62,789 nucleotides of DNA from Alistipes sp. (GCA_017646625.1 JAGCMF010000035.1:1-62789); one strand, 5' to 3'; shown: positions 9,007 through 18,911, numbered from the stretch's first letter. Numbers and translations: made by a program. Notes: a model not told the origin generated them from the letters alone.

Positions 9007-10314
9007 TTAGTTTTTGGAGGTCATAATGCGAAGTATCATCGCATCAGTCTGTGTCATCGCATCACGACCTATGTCGGTGAGGTTACGTATAGACTTATCT
9101 ACATCATCATCAATGATACCCTCAACGGACTTAACACAGCGGTTGTTCATGGCCATGAGGGCTGATACAACGGCCATAGAGACGCCAGAGGCACACTTCA
9201 TGGCACATGATGGCTTCGCACCGTCGCATATCATACCAGCAAGGTTGGCAATCATATTCTTAACCGCATGAGTTACCTCCTGGTAGTCACCACCCATGAG
9301 GTAGGTGATGCCGCATGATGAGCCTGTGGCAGCAACGACGCAGCCGCAGAGGGCTGATAGACGGCCGAGGCTCTGCTTGATGTATATCACGGTGAGGTGG
9401 CTCAAGATGAGAGCACGCACAGTCTGCTCGTGTGAGGCGCCTGTCTGCTCGGCATATACCACAACGGGGACTGTGGATGTAAGACCCTGGTTACCACTAC
9501 CCGAGTTACTCATAACGGGAATCATGGCACCCGCCATACGTGCGTCACACGCCGCCGTTGTCATACCCACAATCTGGCAGTGGAGGGTGTCACCCATGAT
9601 GTTGCGCTCCGACTCTGAACGCATGAGCTTACCTATGGCATGGCCATAGTTGCCCTTCAACGACTCGTATGCTGCATTCATGTTTAGTCGCTTCGCCTCG
9701 GTGATGAACTCAAGCTCCTCGAGGGGTGCTGTCATGGCGAAGTCCCACACCTGGCGCAGTGTAAGCTCGGGGTCACGGCTCTCGGGAGCAGCATCTGTAG
9801 CACCCTCTGTGGCAGCCTCGACACTGAAGAGTGTCTCGCCACAACGCGAGATATGCACAAAGCGAGTGTGGCCACCCGAGATGATGGCGATGGCACTTGC
9901 ACCACCAGCGAAGACCTCAACCTCTATGTATAGCTTCTCGGTGATGTTGTACTTGAGGTCTACAGATATAGCCTTCTGCTCTATCATCCTCTTACCCTCC
10001 TCTACAGATGCCTCGGTAGCATCCTTGAGCACCTCGAGCTCATACTCCGACTTACCGACGATGGCACCCAATGCCATGGCAATAGGGAGGCCTGTCATGC
10101 CTGTGCCGGGGATACCAACACCCATAGCATTCTTAAGCACATTGGCACTCAAGCGTGCCTCGATACGTTCAGGACGGCAGCCAAGAGTCTCGGTAGCCTT
10201 GGCTACGCACAATGCCACGGCGATAGGCTCTGTACAACCTATTGCTGGGACTATTTCGCGGTTCATAAGGGCGATGATATCTCTACGCGCCTCGGGAGTA
10301 AAGGTATTATTCAT
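9007..10314 (-). CDS. L-cysteine desulfidase family protein (UPF0597, CdsB/CyuA type)
   Basis: 435 residues. The family breaks L-cysteine into pyruvate, ammonia and sulfide with a [4Fe-4S] cluster and resembles the iron-sulfur L-serine dehydratases, so automatic annotation often says 'serine dehydratase alpha'. Seen: AIGCTEPIAVAL with Cys27, GMGVGIPGTGMTG, SNSGSGNQG, and the Cys-rich part SSCGITYLMGGD and MICDGAKPSCAMKC near the C-terminus, which fit cluster ligands. Cytoplasmic. The gene stands alone, with palindromic element copy 1 starting at its stop codon. The cysteine role rather than serine is inferred from the family. Confidence 0.85.
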   Translation of the reverse strand: MNNTFTPEARRDIIALMNREIVPAIGCTEPIAVALCVAKATETLGCRPERIEARLSANVLKNAMGVGIPGTGMTGLPIAMALGAIVGKSEYELEVLKDATEASVEEGKRMIEQKAISVDLKYNITEKLYIEVEVFAGGASAIAIISGGHTRFVHISRCGETLFSVEAATEGATDAAPESRDPELTLRQVWDFAMTAPLEELEFITEAKRLNMNAAYESLKGNYGHAIGKLMRSESERNIMGDTLHCQIVGMTTAACDARMAGAMIPVMSNSGSGNQGLTSTVPVVVYAEQTGASHEQTVRALILSHLTVIYIKQSLGRLSALCGCVVAATGSSCGITYLMGGDYQEVTHAVKNMIANLAGMICDGAKPSCAMKCASGVSMAVVSALMAMNNRCVKSVEGIIDDDVDKSIRNLTDIGRDAMTQTDAMILRIMTSKN

Positions 10315-10448
10315 AGTTATAATTTATTGTTTCGGTTGTTAAATCATACGAAGGTATGAATTTTTGTGCAAACTACAAAATCGACAACTCATTTTTTCGG
10401 GGCACACGGAGTCTAACAGCTATTATTCGGTATTTTTGCACCTCGCAT

Positions 10449-10479
10449 TTTGTTATGACACAGATTTTGCCTATCTTTG
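10449..10479 (+). promoter_or_regulatory. Promoter of deoD
   Basis: TTTG (10449-10452), 19 nt, TATCTTTG (10472-10479). The leader of about 70 nt holds a small hairpin, acccc-cacga-ggggt. Confidence 0.8.
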
Positions 10480-10553
10480 AAGATGATTTACCCCCACGAG
10501 GGGTGGATAGACGACAAAGAGATAGAAGGTAATAACTTAAAAATTTAGATATT

Positions 10554-11267
10554 ATGGCAGGAAAAGTTCCAACTCCACACATCGGAGCAGAGTATGGCGA
10601 AATCGCCGATAAGGTAATCATGGCAGGTGACCCCTTGCGTGCCAAGTTCATGGCCGAGAACTTCCTCGAGAACCCCGTGCAGTACAACAACGTGCGCGGC
10701 ATGCTCGGTTATACAGGTACTTATAAGGGTAAGCGCGTGTCGGTGCAGGGCCACGGCATGGGCATCCCATCTATCGGCATATACTCCTACGAGCTCTTCA
10801 ACTTCTACGACGTGAAGCGCATCATACGTTGTGGCTCGGCAGGCGCCTTCGACCCATCGCTAAACCTCGGTGACGTAGTACTCGGCATGGGCTCATGCAC
10901 AGACTCCAACTACGGCGCACAGTTCAACCTTCCAGGCACATTCTCACCAATTGCCGACTTCGAGTTGCTACGTGCTGCGGCAGCAAAGGCCGAGGAGTTA
11001 GGCATAGGCTACCGTGCGGGTAACATCCTCGCCAGCGACGTATTCTATGGCGACGATGCCGAGAGCTGGAAGCAGTGGCAGAAGATGGGCGTGTTGGCAG
11101 TAGAGATGGAGGCTACAGCCCTCTACATGAATGCTGCACGTGCCGGCAAGAGTGCCCTCTGCATATGCACCATCTCTGATTCGTTGGTACACGGCACAGC
11201 ATGCTCGGCCGAGGAACGCCAGACGTCGTTCACCAACATGATGAAGATAGCCTTCGAGATTATCTAA
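10554..11267 (+). CDS. deoD: Purine-nucleoside phosphorylase DeoD
   Basis: 237 residues, the size of the hexameric bacterial enzyme. It splits purine (deoxy)ribonucleosides with phosphate to base plus (deoxy)ribose 1-phosphate. Seen: [13 protein letters not shown] at the start, the phosphate-binding [23 protein letters not shown] for the ribose, and [10 protein letters not shown] carrying the catalytic Asp of the family. It is a single gene with its own promoter and terminator. Confidence 0.97.
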   Translation: MAGKVPTPHIGAEYGEIADKVIMAGDPLRAKFMAENFLENPVQYNNVRGMLGYTGTYKGKRVSVQGHGMGIPSIGIYSYELFNFYDVKRIIRCGSAGAFDPSLNLGDVVLGMGSCTDSNYGAQFNLPGTFSPIADFELLRAAAAKAEELGIGYRAGNILASDVFYGDDAESWKQWQKMGVLAVEMEATALYMNAARAGKSALCICTISDSLVHGTACSAEERQTSFTNMMKIAFEII

Positions 11268-11290
11268 TCATCTCTACAGGCATAGACTAT

Positions 11291-11320
11291 GGGGTTGTCC
11301 TTCGCGGGATAACCCTTTTT
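11291..11320 (+). terminator. Intrinsic terminator of deoD
   Basis: Stem gggttgtcc / ggataaccc (one G-U pair) with a 6-nt loop, followed by TTTTT. Confidence 0.8.
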
Positions 11321-11335
11321 GTTTGTCACAGGTAT

Positions 11336-11387
11336 CACACGCCTACACCCCATGTGACATTGTGACATTGTGACATTGTGACATTTC
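11336..11387. repeat. Left 52-bp inverted repeat of the island
   Basis: It contains four copies of the 9-bp unit TGTGACATT. It matches the reverse complement of 12026-12077 at 49 of 52 positions by my count; the three mismatches are in the outer third. Confidence 0.85.
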
Positions 11388-11392
11388 ATTGT

Positions 11393-11580
11393 CGAGTACC
11401 AAGGGCAGAAGGGTCATAAAAGGTCATAAAAGGTAAGGCGTTGACGCTGACCTTTGTGACCTTTCTGTGTTTAGCGCCAAGGGGCATAAAGTGTCATAAA
11501 AGGGCATAAAAGGTAGGGCATTGACGCGGACTTTGGTTATTACCCTTTTTGCCCCTTATGACCTTACTGACCTTTTCTCT
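11393..11580. repeat. gtcataaaagg-type repeat block
   Basis: Two units of about 80 bp share agtgtcataaaagg/ggcataaaaggtaggg-type words and the ending ggc-ttgacgc. The stretch 11477-11516 is nearly identical to the reverse complement of 206-247 at the left window edge, so both places carry the same repeat family in opposite orientations. Confidence 0.75.
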
Positions 11581-11864
11581 GTATAGTACCACAGCCATAC
11601 AGGTCGTCGATGAGATATACAGCAGATACTATATATATTGTTATATATATAAATATCTTCTAATTATAAGTGAATCTTATAGATTCTATATTATCTATCT
11701 ATAGTAACTATGACAGCACCATGTGGCGCTGCGGTAGAGGGCAGTGGTTAGGGAGTTTAAGGAGTGTAGAGAATTTAGTGAGGAGGCATAACGACATCTA
11801 TAGATAATGTCTATGCTCTCCCTAATCTCCTTAAGTTCGCTGCTCGCCATACCCTCCTAACATA

Positions 11865-11985
11865 AGAAGTGTATAACAAGAGCTAATTCAAGGCTTGCGC
11901 AGCTCGAAAAAGCGGAGTTTACTCAAATGTAAATGAGCATTTTGAGAGCAAGCGTAACGCAGAAGTAGCCTTGTTAGACGCTTCT
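11865..11985. repeat. Palindromic element copy 2
   Basis: Core: aaggcttgcgcagctcgaaa, then aagcggagtttact, then gtaaatgagcattttgag, then agcaagcgtaacg. Outer arms pair as agaagtgtataacaag with cttgttagacgcttct. Same core as copies at 41812 and 55061, but different arm sequence. Confidence 0.75.
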
Positions 11986-12025
11986 GCCGAGTTAGCAGCA
12001 GTAGATACGCCATTATCACAACAAA

Positions 12026-12077
12026 GAAATGTCACAATGTCACAATGTCACAATGTCACAGGGGGTATAGGCATGTG
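12026..12077. repeat. Right 52-bp inverted repeat of the island
   Basis: Reverse-complement partner of 11336-11387, with four ATGTCACA-type units. The enclosed segment is 638 bp. No target-site duplication is evident on either side. Confidence 0.85.
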
Positions 12078-12161
12078 ACACATGAGACATCTTGCGACAC
12101 TACATACAAACTTTTTTTTCATAGATGGCTACACGCACGTAGGTTATTAACAGAATTTTAG

Positions 12162-12169
12162 TATCTTTG
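12162..12169 (+). promoter_or_regulatory. -7 element of the GH84 gene
   Basis: TATCTTTG, with transcription starting near 12176. This excludes the in-frame GTG at 12169 as the start and supports the ATG at 12190. No good -33 element is visible. Confidence 0.65.
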
Positions 12170-12189
12170 TGCGTGTAACCATTAGAATT

Positions 12190-14685
12190 ATGAAAAGAAC
12201 GTTTAAAACTATCCTACTCACTGTTGCCGCAGCACTCTGCACGGTGACAACAAACGCACAGGACCTACAGTCGCAGCGCGGCGAGTCACAGGACCTCGGC
12301 GGCCTATTCGGCCATAAGATAGACCACGGTGGTCTCGTCATCAACCCAACACCCCAGAGCATAACAACCTATGCCACAGAGAGTCTCGACATCACTCATG
12401 GCGTAGCACTCAAGGGCAAGGCCAAGGAGTTCAGCGCCGAGCTCTCATTCCTTAAGCAGAACAAAAAGGGTAAGACCCTCACTATCTCATACGCACATAA
12501 GGGCTTCGCAGCAGACTCGGGCGTAGAGAATAAGTCGGGAGCATATACCCTGGCGATAGACAACAAGGGCATCGCCATCGAGGCATATGACTCTCTTGGC
12601 GCCTTCTACGCAATACAGACATTGCGACAGGTTGTCGAGAGCCCGATATCTACAGAGGGCAGACTCCCCAGCCTACGCATATGCGACTGGCCAGACCTAC
12701 AGTATCGTGGCGTAGTGGAGGGCTTCTATGGCACACCATGGTCACATGAGACACGCCTATCACTCATCGACACCTACGGTCGCTACAAGATGAACTACTA
12801 TGTATATGGTCCAAAGGATGACCCATACCACAGCTCACCATACTGGCGCGAGGAGTACCCCGCAGAGGAGGCTGCCGAGATAAAGGAGCTTGTGGAGGCT
12901 TGTAACCGCAACCGTGTAAACTTCGTGTGGGCAGTACACCCAGGCAAGGATATCAAGTGGGAGGAGTCGGATATTCAGAACCTACTTCGCAAGTTCGAGG
13001 CTATGTATCAGTTGGGCGTACGCGCCTTTGCCGTACACTTCGACGACATCGAGGGTGCGGGCACTAACCCATACTATCAGACCGAGCTTATGAACATCCT
13101 CAACGAGGACTTCGTGAAGGTCAAGGGCGACGTGGCACCACTCATCGTATGCCCCACAGACTACACACGCCTATGGGCAAACCCATCAGAACGTGGTAGC
13201 CTTGTCATCTACGGCAACGAGCTCGACCCATCGGTAGATGTATTCTGGACTGGTGATGCGGTATGTAGCGACATGACACCATCGACAATGGAGTGGATTG
13301 CCACACGCATCAAGCGCCCAGCACTCTTCTGGTGGAACTACCCCGTAACAGACTATGCACGCCACATAATGATGCAGGGCCCCGTATATGGTCTCTCACC
13401 AATACTCACTTCAGAGGAGACACGTGGTCTTGTGAGCAACCCTATGGAGCATGGCGAGGCATCGAAGCTCGCACTATATAGCGTGGCGGACTACACATGG
13501 AACACCGAGGCATACAACCCCATCGATAGCTGGGAACGTGGTCTCGAGAGCCTCGCACCCGAGGTTAAGGAGGCATACCGACTCTTCGCCATACACTCAT
13601 GCGACACCGAGACGGGCTACCGCCGTCACGAGTCGTGGGAGACAGAGACATTCACCATGGCGGAGTATGATGCCGAGAAGGCGGCAACACTACGTGAGGA
13701 GCTCGTGCGCATAGCGGAGGTAGAGGAGCAGATGGCGAGCATGAAGAACAAGGCACTCCTCGCCGAGCTACAGCCATGGCTTGTGGAGCTAACGAAGCTC
13801 GCAACACGCTGCCTTAATGCCCTCGACTGCCTCGAGCTATACCGTGCAGGCGAGTATGAGGCATTCTGGAACCTATATGTTGCCAACATCATGAGTGAGG
13901 CCGACATCGCAGCCTTCGACGCACACCGTGTGGGTACGATGAAGCTACACCCCTTCTACGAACGACTCATGGACGACATGGCGGCGGCATACTTCGAGAG
14001 CCTCACAGGCACCAAGTCATCTACACTCTCGCCCATAGGCACATACATATCACTCGGCGCACCACAGGCAAAGTATATGTTCGACAACGACCCCACAACA
14101 TACTACCACTCTGGTCAGGGACAGCGCACCGACGACTTCGTGGGCGTGGACCTCGGCATCGTGCGCGAGGTGCGCGAGGTACGCATAATCCAGGGCCGTA
14201 ACTCGGTAGACGATGTAGACTACTTCGACCACACCATCGTGGAGTACTCCGTAGATGGCGAGACATGGGAGGCACTCACAGAGCCTCTTAAGGGTGTATA
14301 CGACGTTGTGTGGACAGGTGAGCCCTTCGAGGCACGCTACGTGGGTATCCGCAAGCTCGAGTCCGAGAAGCGCAACTGGCTTGCCATCCGCGCCTTCGAG
14401 ATTAACCCTGTGACACCCGAGGAGTATGGTGCCGACAACAACCCATACACGGCACTTGCCATCGAGGGTAGCACACGCATAACACTCCCCGAGACCACAA
14501 CATCATGTACACTCCTACTCGGCCTGCTGGATGCTGATGCCCGCTACACACTCCTCACAGAGGAGGGTAACATTGTTGGCGAGGGCAACATCACAACATC
14601 ACACCTACACCTTGACACTACAGGTGCAGCATATATAGATATATATGGTGTAGACCGCCTCTTCGAGAGTGTCATCAACAAGTAA
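12190..14685 (+). CDS. Exported GH84 beta-N-acetylglucosaminidase with CBM32-like C-terminus
   Basis: 831 residues. GH84 enzymes remove beta-linked GlcNAc by substrate-assisted catalysis; gut species use them on mucin and host O-GlcNAc glycans. Seen: signal peptide with cut near TNAQ (residues 1-21), an N-terminal GH20b/NAGidase_N-type domain to about 150, the catalytic barrel beginning [24 protein letters not shown], and the catalytic Asp pair D285-D286 in HFDDIEG. A discoidin-type (F5/8, CBM32-like) domain follows at roughly 620-755 ([19 protein letters not shown]). The location is the periplasm or cell surface. dut begins 10 bp downstream, so they are cotranscribed. Confidence 0.94.
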   Translation: MKRTFKTILLTVAAALCTVTTNAQDLQSQRGESQDLGGLFGHKIDHGGLVINPTPQSITTYATESLDITHGVALKGKAKEFSAELSFLKQNKKGKTLTISYAHKGFAADSGVENKSGAYTLAIDNKGIAIEAYDSLGAFYAIQTLRQVVESPISTEGRLPSLRICDWPDLQYRGVVEGFYGTPWSHETRLSLIDTYGRYKMNYYVYGPKDDPYHSSPYWREEYPAEEAAEIKELVEACNRNRVNFVWAVHPGKDIKWEESDIQNLLRKFEAMYQLGVRAFAVHFDDIEGAGTNPYYQTELMNILNEDFVKVKGDVAPLIVCPTDYTRLWANPSERGSLVIYGNELDPSVDVFWTGDAVCSDMTPSTMEWIATRIKRPALFWWNYPVTDYARHIMMQGPVYGLSPILTSEETRGLVSNPMEHGEASKLALYSVADYTWNTEAYNPIDSWERGLESLAPEVKEAYRLFAIHSCDTETGYRRHESWETETFTMAEYDAEKAATLREELVRIAEVEEQMASMKNKALLAELQPWLVELTKLATRCLNALDCLELYRAGEYEAFWNLYVANIMSEADIAAFDAHRVGTMKLHPFYERLMDDMAAAYFESLTGTKSSTLSPIGTYISLGAPQAKYMFDNDPTTYYHSGQGQRTDDFVGVDLGIVREVREVRIIQGRNSVDDVDYFDHTIVEYSVDGETWEALTEPLKGVYDVVWTGEPFEARYVGIRKLESEKRNWLAIRAFEINPVTPEEYGADNNPYTALAIEGSTRITLPETTTSCTLLLGLLDADARYTLLTEEGNIVGEGNITTSHLHLDTTGAAYIDIYGVDRLFESVINK

Positions 14686-14695
14686 AAGAGGTGGT

Positions 14696-15130
14696 ATGAA
14701 GGTACAGATTATAAATAGGTCACGCTTCGAGACGCCCAGCTACGCCACAGCACAGGCTGCGGGCATGGATATACGCGCCAACATAGAGGAGGCGATAACA
14801 CTGCGCCCATTGCAGCGCGCAATAATCCCCACAGGCCTCTATATAGCCCTCCCCGAGGGTCTGGAGGCGCAGATACGCCCACGCAGTGGTCTTGCGGCGA
14901 AGCATGGCATCACGGTGCTCAATGCCCCAGGAACGATAGATGCAGACTACAGAGGTGAGATAGGCGTTATTCTTGTCAACCTCTCAAACGACGACTTTGT
15001 AATCAACCCTGGTGAACGTATAGCACAGATGGTCGTTGCACGCTATGAGAGTGTGGAGTTCGAGGCGGTAGAGGTACTCGACGACACGGCACGTGGCGCT
15101 GGAGGCTTCGGCTCAACAGGCCGTGGATAG
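14696..15130 (+). CDS. dut: dUTP diphosphatase
   Basis: 144 residues from ATG 14696, which is preceded by an aaaagaggtgg ribosome-binding region; the frame runs further upstream into the GH84 gene. The trimeric enzyme hydrolyses dUTP to dUMP and keeps uracil out of DNA. All five dUTPase motifs are visible: [40 protein letters not shown] and the C-terminal GAGGFGSTG lid. Coupling to a glycosidase gene has no obvious metabolic reason. Confidence 0.97.
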   Translation: MKVQIINRSRFETPSYATAQAAGMDIRANIEEAITLRPLQRAIIPTGLYIALPEGLEAQIRPRSGLAAKHGITVLNAPGTIDADYRGEIGVILVNLSNDDFVINPGERIAQMVVARYESVEFEAVEVLDDTARGAGGFGSTGRG

Positions 15131-15154
15131 CCGCCACAAACACCCATAATAGAG

Positions 15155-15197
15155 ATAGGTGTTGCACAAAAAATAGTGCAGCACCTATTTTTTTTTG
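15155..15197 (+). terminator. Intrinsic terminator of dut
   Basis: Stem ataggtgttgcac / gtgcagcacctat with one bulge, followed by nine T. Confidence 0.85.
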
Positions 15198-15205
15198 CTC
15201 GAGCC

Positions 15206-15236
15206 CTTGTATTGTAAAAATTTTATGCTACCTTTG
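15206..15236 (+). promoter_or_regulatory. Promoter of the SPFH operon
   Basis: CTTG (15206-15209), 19 nt, TACCTTTG (15229-15236). It lies directly after the dut terminator. Confidence 0.75.
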
Positions 15237-15313
15237 TGATATCAAAATGATATCATTGCGATAGTCGCACGCGCCAGAAGAGAAAGTATATAACCTTAAA
15301 ATATCAGTGCTTT

Positions 15314-16252
15314 ATGGAGAATTACACATTCAGAGGATTAAGACTTAATGGTTTTGTTGCACTCCTCATTCATGTTGCCCTTATTGCGGGCCTCATCTAC
15401 TCAATAGTAGTGCTTGAAGATAGCGAGCAGACGAACACGCTTGCCATCATAACACTCATTGTATGCGCACTCGGCGCAGGCATCATGACAAAGGGTTACA
15501 AGATGCTCGAGCCTAACGAGTCGCGCGTATTGCTATTCTTTGGTAACTACCGCGGCACACTCTACGACACAGGCTTCTGGTGGGTAAACCCACTCCTCAC
15601 AGCCAAGAGCCTATCGCTACGTGCCCGCAACCTCAACGTAGACCCCATAAAGGTTAATGACAAGGCGGGTAACCCAATACTCATAGGCCTTGTTGTGGTA
15701 TGGCGCATAAACCGTGATGGTGCATACAAGGCTGTATTCGAGATTGATGCCCCAACAGAGCTTGGCACAGGTGGCTCATCAACACGCATGAACGTACTCG
15801 AGAACTTCGTGGCCGTGCAGAGTGACTCGGCACTACGCCAGGTGGCGGGCATGTATGCCTATGACGAGAACTCTAACGACAACACTGCGGAGGTGACACT
15901 TCGTTCGGGTGGCGATGAGATTAACGACCGCCTAACAGAGGAGTTAAGCGAACGTCTCGCAATGGCGGGCATCGAGATTGTGGAGGCTCGCCTCAACTAC
16001 TTGGCATATGCACCAGAGATTGCTGCCGCTATGCTGCGCCGCCAGCAGGCTGACGCCATAATCTCGGCACGCGAGAAGATTGTGGAGGGTGCCGTATCTA
16101 TGGTTAAGATAGCCCTCGAACGCCTCAACGACGAGAATGTAGTGGAGCTCGACGAGGAACGTAAGGCAGCCATGGTGAGCAACCTACTCGTTGTGCTATG
16201 TGCCGATGAGGCAGCACAGCCCGTGGTGAATACAGGCACACTACACAACTAA
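15314..16252 (+). CDS. SPFH/band 7 domain membrane protein
   Basis: 312 residues. Two hydrophobic segments at the N-terminus (about 12-32 and 43-62) are followed by the SPFH domain ([29 protein letters not shown]) and a C-terminal helical region with the coiled ending [24 protein letters not shown] proteins form large membrane-bound oligomers that organise microdomains or guard proteases. First gene of a three-gene group with an Arc-like DNA-binding protein 3 bp downstream; this pairing recurs in other bacteria. Confidence 0.92.
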   Translation: MENYTFRGLRLNGFVALLIHVALIAGLIYSIVVLEDSEQTNTLAIITLIVCALGAGIMTKGYKMLEPNESRVLLFFGNYRGTLYDTGFWWVNPLLTAKSLSLRARNLNVDPIKVNDKAGNPILIGLVVVWRINRDGAYKAVFEIDAPTELGTGGSSTRMNVLENFVAVQSDSALRQVAGMYAYDENSNDNTAEVTLRSGGDEINDRLTEELSERLAMAGIEIVEARLNYLAYAPEIAAAMLRRQQADAIISAREKIVEGAVSMVKIALERLNDENVVELDEERKAAMVSNLLVVLCADEAAQPVVNTGTLHN

Positions 16253-16255
16253 ACT

Positions 16256-16459
16256 ATGGCTACGAAGGAGACCAACACCCGAAGCTTCGTGTTGCGTGTT
16301 GATGGCGACACTATGGATGCCCTCGAGAGGTGGGCAGCCGACGAGTTTCGTTCGGTGAACGGTCAGCTACAATGGATTATAGCCGAGGCACTACGCCGCA
16401 GTGGGCGCAAGCCACGCAAACGTAAAATGGAGGATATAAGCAATGAAGATAAAGAATAG
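16256..16459 (+). CDS. Arc-like ribbon-helix-helix protein
   Basis: 67 residues. The segment RSFVLRVDGDTMDALERWAADEFRSVNGQLQWIIAEALRR has the beta strand plus two helices of the Arc/MetJ fold, followed by a basic tail and an acidic end. Such proteins bind DNA as dimers. It starts 3 bp after the SPFH gene and overlaps the next gene by 17 bp. It may autoregulate the operon, although no toxin-like partner is present, so a toxin-antitoxin label would be wrong. Confidence 0.85.
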   Translation: MATKETNTRSFVLRVDGDTMDALERWAADEFRSVNGQLQWIIAEALRRSGRKPRKRKMEDISNEDKE

Positions 16460-16943
16460 ATATGGATGGCACCTACGCTTTCCTACATTTCGTAGTAAGG
16501 CGATGCGTCGTCTCGGTAAGGACCCTAACGAGTTTAACATGGGTCTCGGGGAGTGGATAATAGTGGCCGGTGTGCTGCTCTTCAACTTCGACATAATCCC
16601 CGCAAGCATACCCTACCATGAGGAGCTTCGTATCATCATGCTTGCCCTCTTTACCCTTGTTGGTGGCTTCGCCATAGTACGTCGTAAGGCACCACGCCGC
16701 CGCTGGACAAACGCCTCATGGGCAACGGGAGTCTTCGCCCTTGTGCTCACTGTATCGCCATGGATACTCTACCACATAGATGAGTTTAGCATGGCCGAGG
16801 CTATAAACATCAACATCATTGCGGGTGTCGCATGGCTGATATTCGTAGGTTGTCTACTACGCCTACGCTACATACGCCGTCGTTCTAAACAGACTATAGC
16901 ACTGCTACGCATGCGCCAAAAGCGCCGCCACGCAGAGTATTAA
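16443..16943 (+). CDS. Membrane protein of the SPFH operon
   Basis: 166 residues with four likely membrane segments (about 34-52, 62-78, 92-110, 122-143) and very basic ends (RRRSKQTIALLRMRQKRRHAEY). I do not recognise a family. Its start overlaps the ribbon-helix-helix gene by 17 bp, so translation is probably coupled. It may work with the SPFH protein in the membrane; this is inferred from the operon only. Confidence 0.75.
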   Translation: MKIKNRYGWHLRFPTFRSKAMRRLGKDPNEFNMGLGEWIIVAGVLLFNFDIIPASIPYHEELRIIMLALFTLVGGFAIVRRKAPRRRWTNASWATGVFALVLTVSPWILYHIDEFSMAEAININIIAGVAWLIFVGCLLRLRYIRRRSKQTIALLRMRQKRRHAEY

Positions 16944-16948
16944 ACAAC

Positions 16949-16981
16949 AAGGGGATAACTATTTTAGCTATCCCCTTATTC
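16949..16981. terminator. Bidirectional intrinsic terminator
   Basis: Stem aaggggata / tatcccctt between convergent genes (16943 and 16986), with T-rich sequence on the plus side and a weak one on the minus side. Confidence 0.7.
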
Positions 16982-16985
16982 AATC

Positions 16986-17468
16986 TCAACTTTTCTCCTC
17001 ATCACTCCATACACTGTAGGGATTACTTCGTAGATGAGAGTTGTAATAACGCTTTATACCTGTCACCTCCTTGCCTATCCACTCTGGGAGGAGGACAGCC
17101 TCATCTACACTACCAAGCTCCACCTCTGCCACAACAAGACCCTCATTGTCGCCCAAGAACTCATCCACCTCGAAGGTGTGACCCTCGAAGTCTATGAGGT
17201 AGCGACACTTATCTATGAGAGCACCCTCACATAGCGGCAGCAGCGCAAGTGCCTCCTTGGCAGAAATCTCATGCTCCCACTCAAAGCGCGAGAGGCCACC
17301 ATCCTTTGAGGGGCCCTTTATCGTCAGCCACGCCCTATCGTCACTCATGCGCACACGCACAGTACGGCTGCCCGAGGCTATATATCCCTGCACGAGGTGC
17401 ATAGAGGTGTGGGCGAGGTTTTTATACTCGCCCACCACCAAAAACTTACGTTCTATCTCCTGTGCCAT
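16986..17468 (-). CDS. CYTH domain protein (inorganic triphosphatase-like)
   Basis: 160 residues, one CYTH domain. The hallmark EIERKFLV is at residues 4-11, with alternating charged beta strands (RTVRVRMSDDRAWLTIKG, RFEWEHEI, CRYLIDF, FEVDEFLGDNEGLVVAEVEL) that line the triphosphate tunnel. Small bacterial members are mostly inorganic triphosphatases that need Mg; a few are adenylyl cyclases. It starts 3 bp after the stop of the exported peptidase gene, so they share a transcript. Without a CHAD domain its physiological substrate is open. Confidence 0.9.
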   Translation of the reverse strand: MAQEIERKFLVVGEYKNLAHTSMHLVQGYIASGSRTVRVRMSDDRAWLTIKGPSKDGGLSRFEWEHEISAKEALALLPLCEGALIDKCRYLIDFEGHTFEVDEFLGDNEGLVVAEVELGSVDEAVLLPEWIGKEVTGIKRYYNSHLRSNPYSVWSDEEKS

Positions 17469-17471
17469 ACA

Positions 17472-18860
17472 CTACTGCTCGTAGGCAAACATAGGATCCC
17501 ACGATGGTAGCATTATAGGCTCCTGCTCAAGCAACTTAAGAGTAGCCTCGGGGATATACTTCTTGTCGACAACGACACGGAACATATACTCCTCGAACCA
17601 CTCATCGGTCATGATGAGGTTACCCTGCCAGCCCGACTTTGGACCCCAGCTATTCTCCACCATCCACTTCGTGGGGTTACCCTCCTCGTCGAGGTCCACG
17701 GCGATGAGTGTCATGGCGTGTGATGAGCCACTTGCGAATGTGCGCACACGCTGCTCCTTGTCCATAGGGAAGTCGACACCCATGAGTGACTCGTAGTCGA
17801 AGTTGTCGATGTCGAGAGTACCCTTGCTCGAGATGAGGTACTTGCCAACGTCGCACGAGAAGTACATAGCGGTGTTATCCTTGATAGATGCTATAGCCAA
17901 CGCCTTAACCTCGTCAATTGGGAGGTTGAGGTATACCCAGTTGTCGCCATCGTAGACGTGACGGTCGTACTCGATCTCATACACCTTATAGTACTCGCGC
18001 GATGGGTCATTCATCACCATCACAAAGTCGTTCTCGAGGTCTATATCACCAAAGTACTCGGCATAGAATGACTGCGGAGTGTACTCACGTGTCTCGATAG
18101 GGTTACCCTGCACATCGTGACGTGTCCATGTGAATGATGTTGGAGGCACGCCATAGGCACGAACGAGCATAGAGTATATCTCTGTGAGCATCTCTGTCTT
18201 ACGTGCCACAGGAGCACGGCGGTCACGCATATTACGCAACTCGAGACCGAACTCACGGAGCTTGAGCTTGATAAGGTTACCCACCTGCGCTGTGTTGTTC
18301 GACTGATAGTTCTCGGGCATCACCTCCGCTGGCACCACGCCATACTTCATCACGAGGTTTGAGACGCCAGTGAACTGACCACCATCACTCAACGGGTTCT
18401 TGAAGAGCCACTCAACCTGACGATCCTCCATTGGTAGGTGCTTGGTGTCGATGACAGCCTGCAAGAAGAGATTACACTTCTCGAGCTGGTCATAGAAGAA
18501 GAGGTAGTTCTGCGAGAACTCCAACGATGGGAGGTCGAGGTCGTCAATCATCTTTGCGCGTAGCACGTTGAGGCCTGTAAAGAGCCAGCAGCGACCCGAC
18601 TGGTGCTGGTCTGTGATGCCACGTGTCTTTACTCTATGCGAGAAGTGGGTATCTATCATCGCGAGGTTATCGGCATTCACCGCAAGCTCGGCGATAGGGT
18701 TCTGTGCCAAGGCATTGCGTGCTGCTCTCTCCGCTGCGCTGTTTGTCTGTCCTGTGCGTATCTGAGTCATCATCTCTGGGGTGATGCCACCCTTATCCTG
18801 CTGTGCATGAAGCACACCTACGGCCATGAGTGCTATGGCCAATGTTACCAATCTCTTCAT
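17472..18860 (-). CDS. Exported C1B cysteine peptidase (aminopeptidase C / bleomycin hydrolase type)
   Basis: 462 residues from ATG 18860. The frame extends upstream but the -7 element at 18904 places the transcript start near 18897. The start gives a signal peptide MKRLVTLAIALMAVGVLHAQ, so the enzyme acts in the periplasm or outside, unlike the cytosolic PepC. Catalytic Cys lies in HQSGRCWLFTG, His in GSSHAMTLIAVDLD and Asn in VENSWGPKSG. Such enzymes trim N-terminal residues from peptides. It is followed by the CYTH gene. Confidence 0.92.
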   Translation of the reverse strand: MKRLVTLAIALMAVGVLHAQQDKGGITPEMMTQIRTGQTNSAAERAARNALAQNPIAELAVNADNLAMIDTHFSHRVKTRGITDQHQSGRCWLFTGLNVLRAKMIDDLDLPSLEFSQNYLFFYDQLEKCNLFLQAVIDTKHLPMEDRQVEWLFKNPLSDGGQFTGVSNLVMKYGVVPAEVMPENYQSNNTAQVGNLIKLKLREFGLELRNMRDRRAPVARKTEMLTEIYSMLVRAYGVPPTSFTWTRHDVQGNPIETREYTPQSFYAEYFGDIDLENDFVMVMNDPSREYYKVYEIEYDRHVYDGDNWVYLNLPIDEVKALAIASIKDNTAMYFSCDVGKYLISSKGTLDIDNFDYESLMGVDFPMDKEQRVRTFASGSSHAMTLIAVDLDEEGNPTKWMVENSWGPKSGWQGNLIMTDEWFEEYMFRVVVDKKYIPEATLKLLEQEPIMLPSWDPMFAYEQ

Positions 18861-18903
18861 ATTACTATTATTTGTTAGTTTCACTACAATAAGCTGGTGA
18901 ATG

Positions 18904-18911
18904 CAAAGATA
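18904..18911 (-). promoter_or_regulatory. -7 element of the peptidase/CYTH unit
   Basis: Minus strand TATCTTTG, about 44 bp before the chosen ATG; a TTTG at 18936-18939 is a few bases too far upstream for an ideal -33. Confidence 0.55.

Larger units (their letters stand above)
11268..12161. other. Gene-free, repeat-rich region of ~0.9 kb
   Basis: Between deoD and the GH84 gene no plausible reading frame is seen. The stretch holds the deoD terminator, two 52-bp inverted repeats, a block of gtcataaaagg-type repeats, an AT-rich segment (about 11630-11710), a purine/pyrimidine-biased segment (about 11740-11870), palindromic element copy 2 and the GH84 promoter. Confidence 0.8.

Noticed and set aside
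10381-10553. Riboswitch before deoD
   Set aside because: The leader is only about 70 nt with one small hairpin and shows no known purine riboswitch core.
11336-11387. CRISPR-like array from the TGTGACATT units
   Set aside because: Units are 9 bp in direct contact with no spacers, and no cas gene is present.
16256-16459. Toxin-antitoxin module at the Arc-like gene
   Set aside because: Neither neighbour resembles a toxin; the neighbours are an SPFH protein and a polytopic membrane protein.
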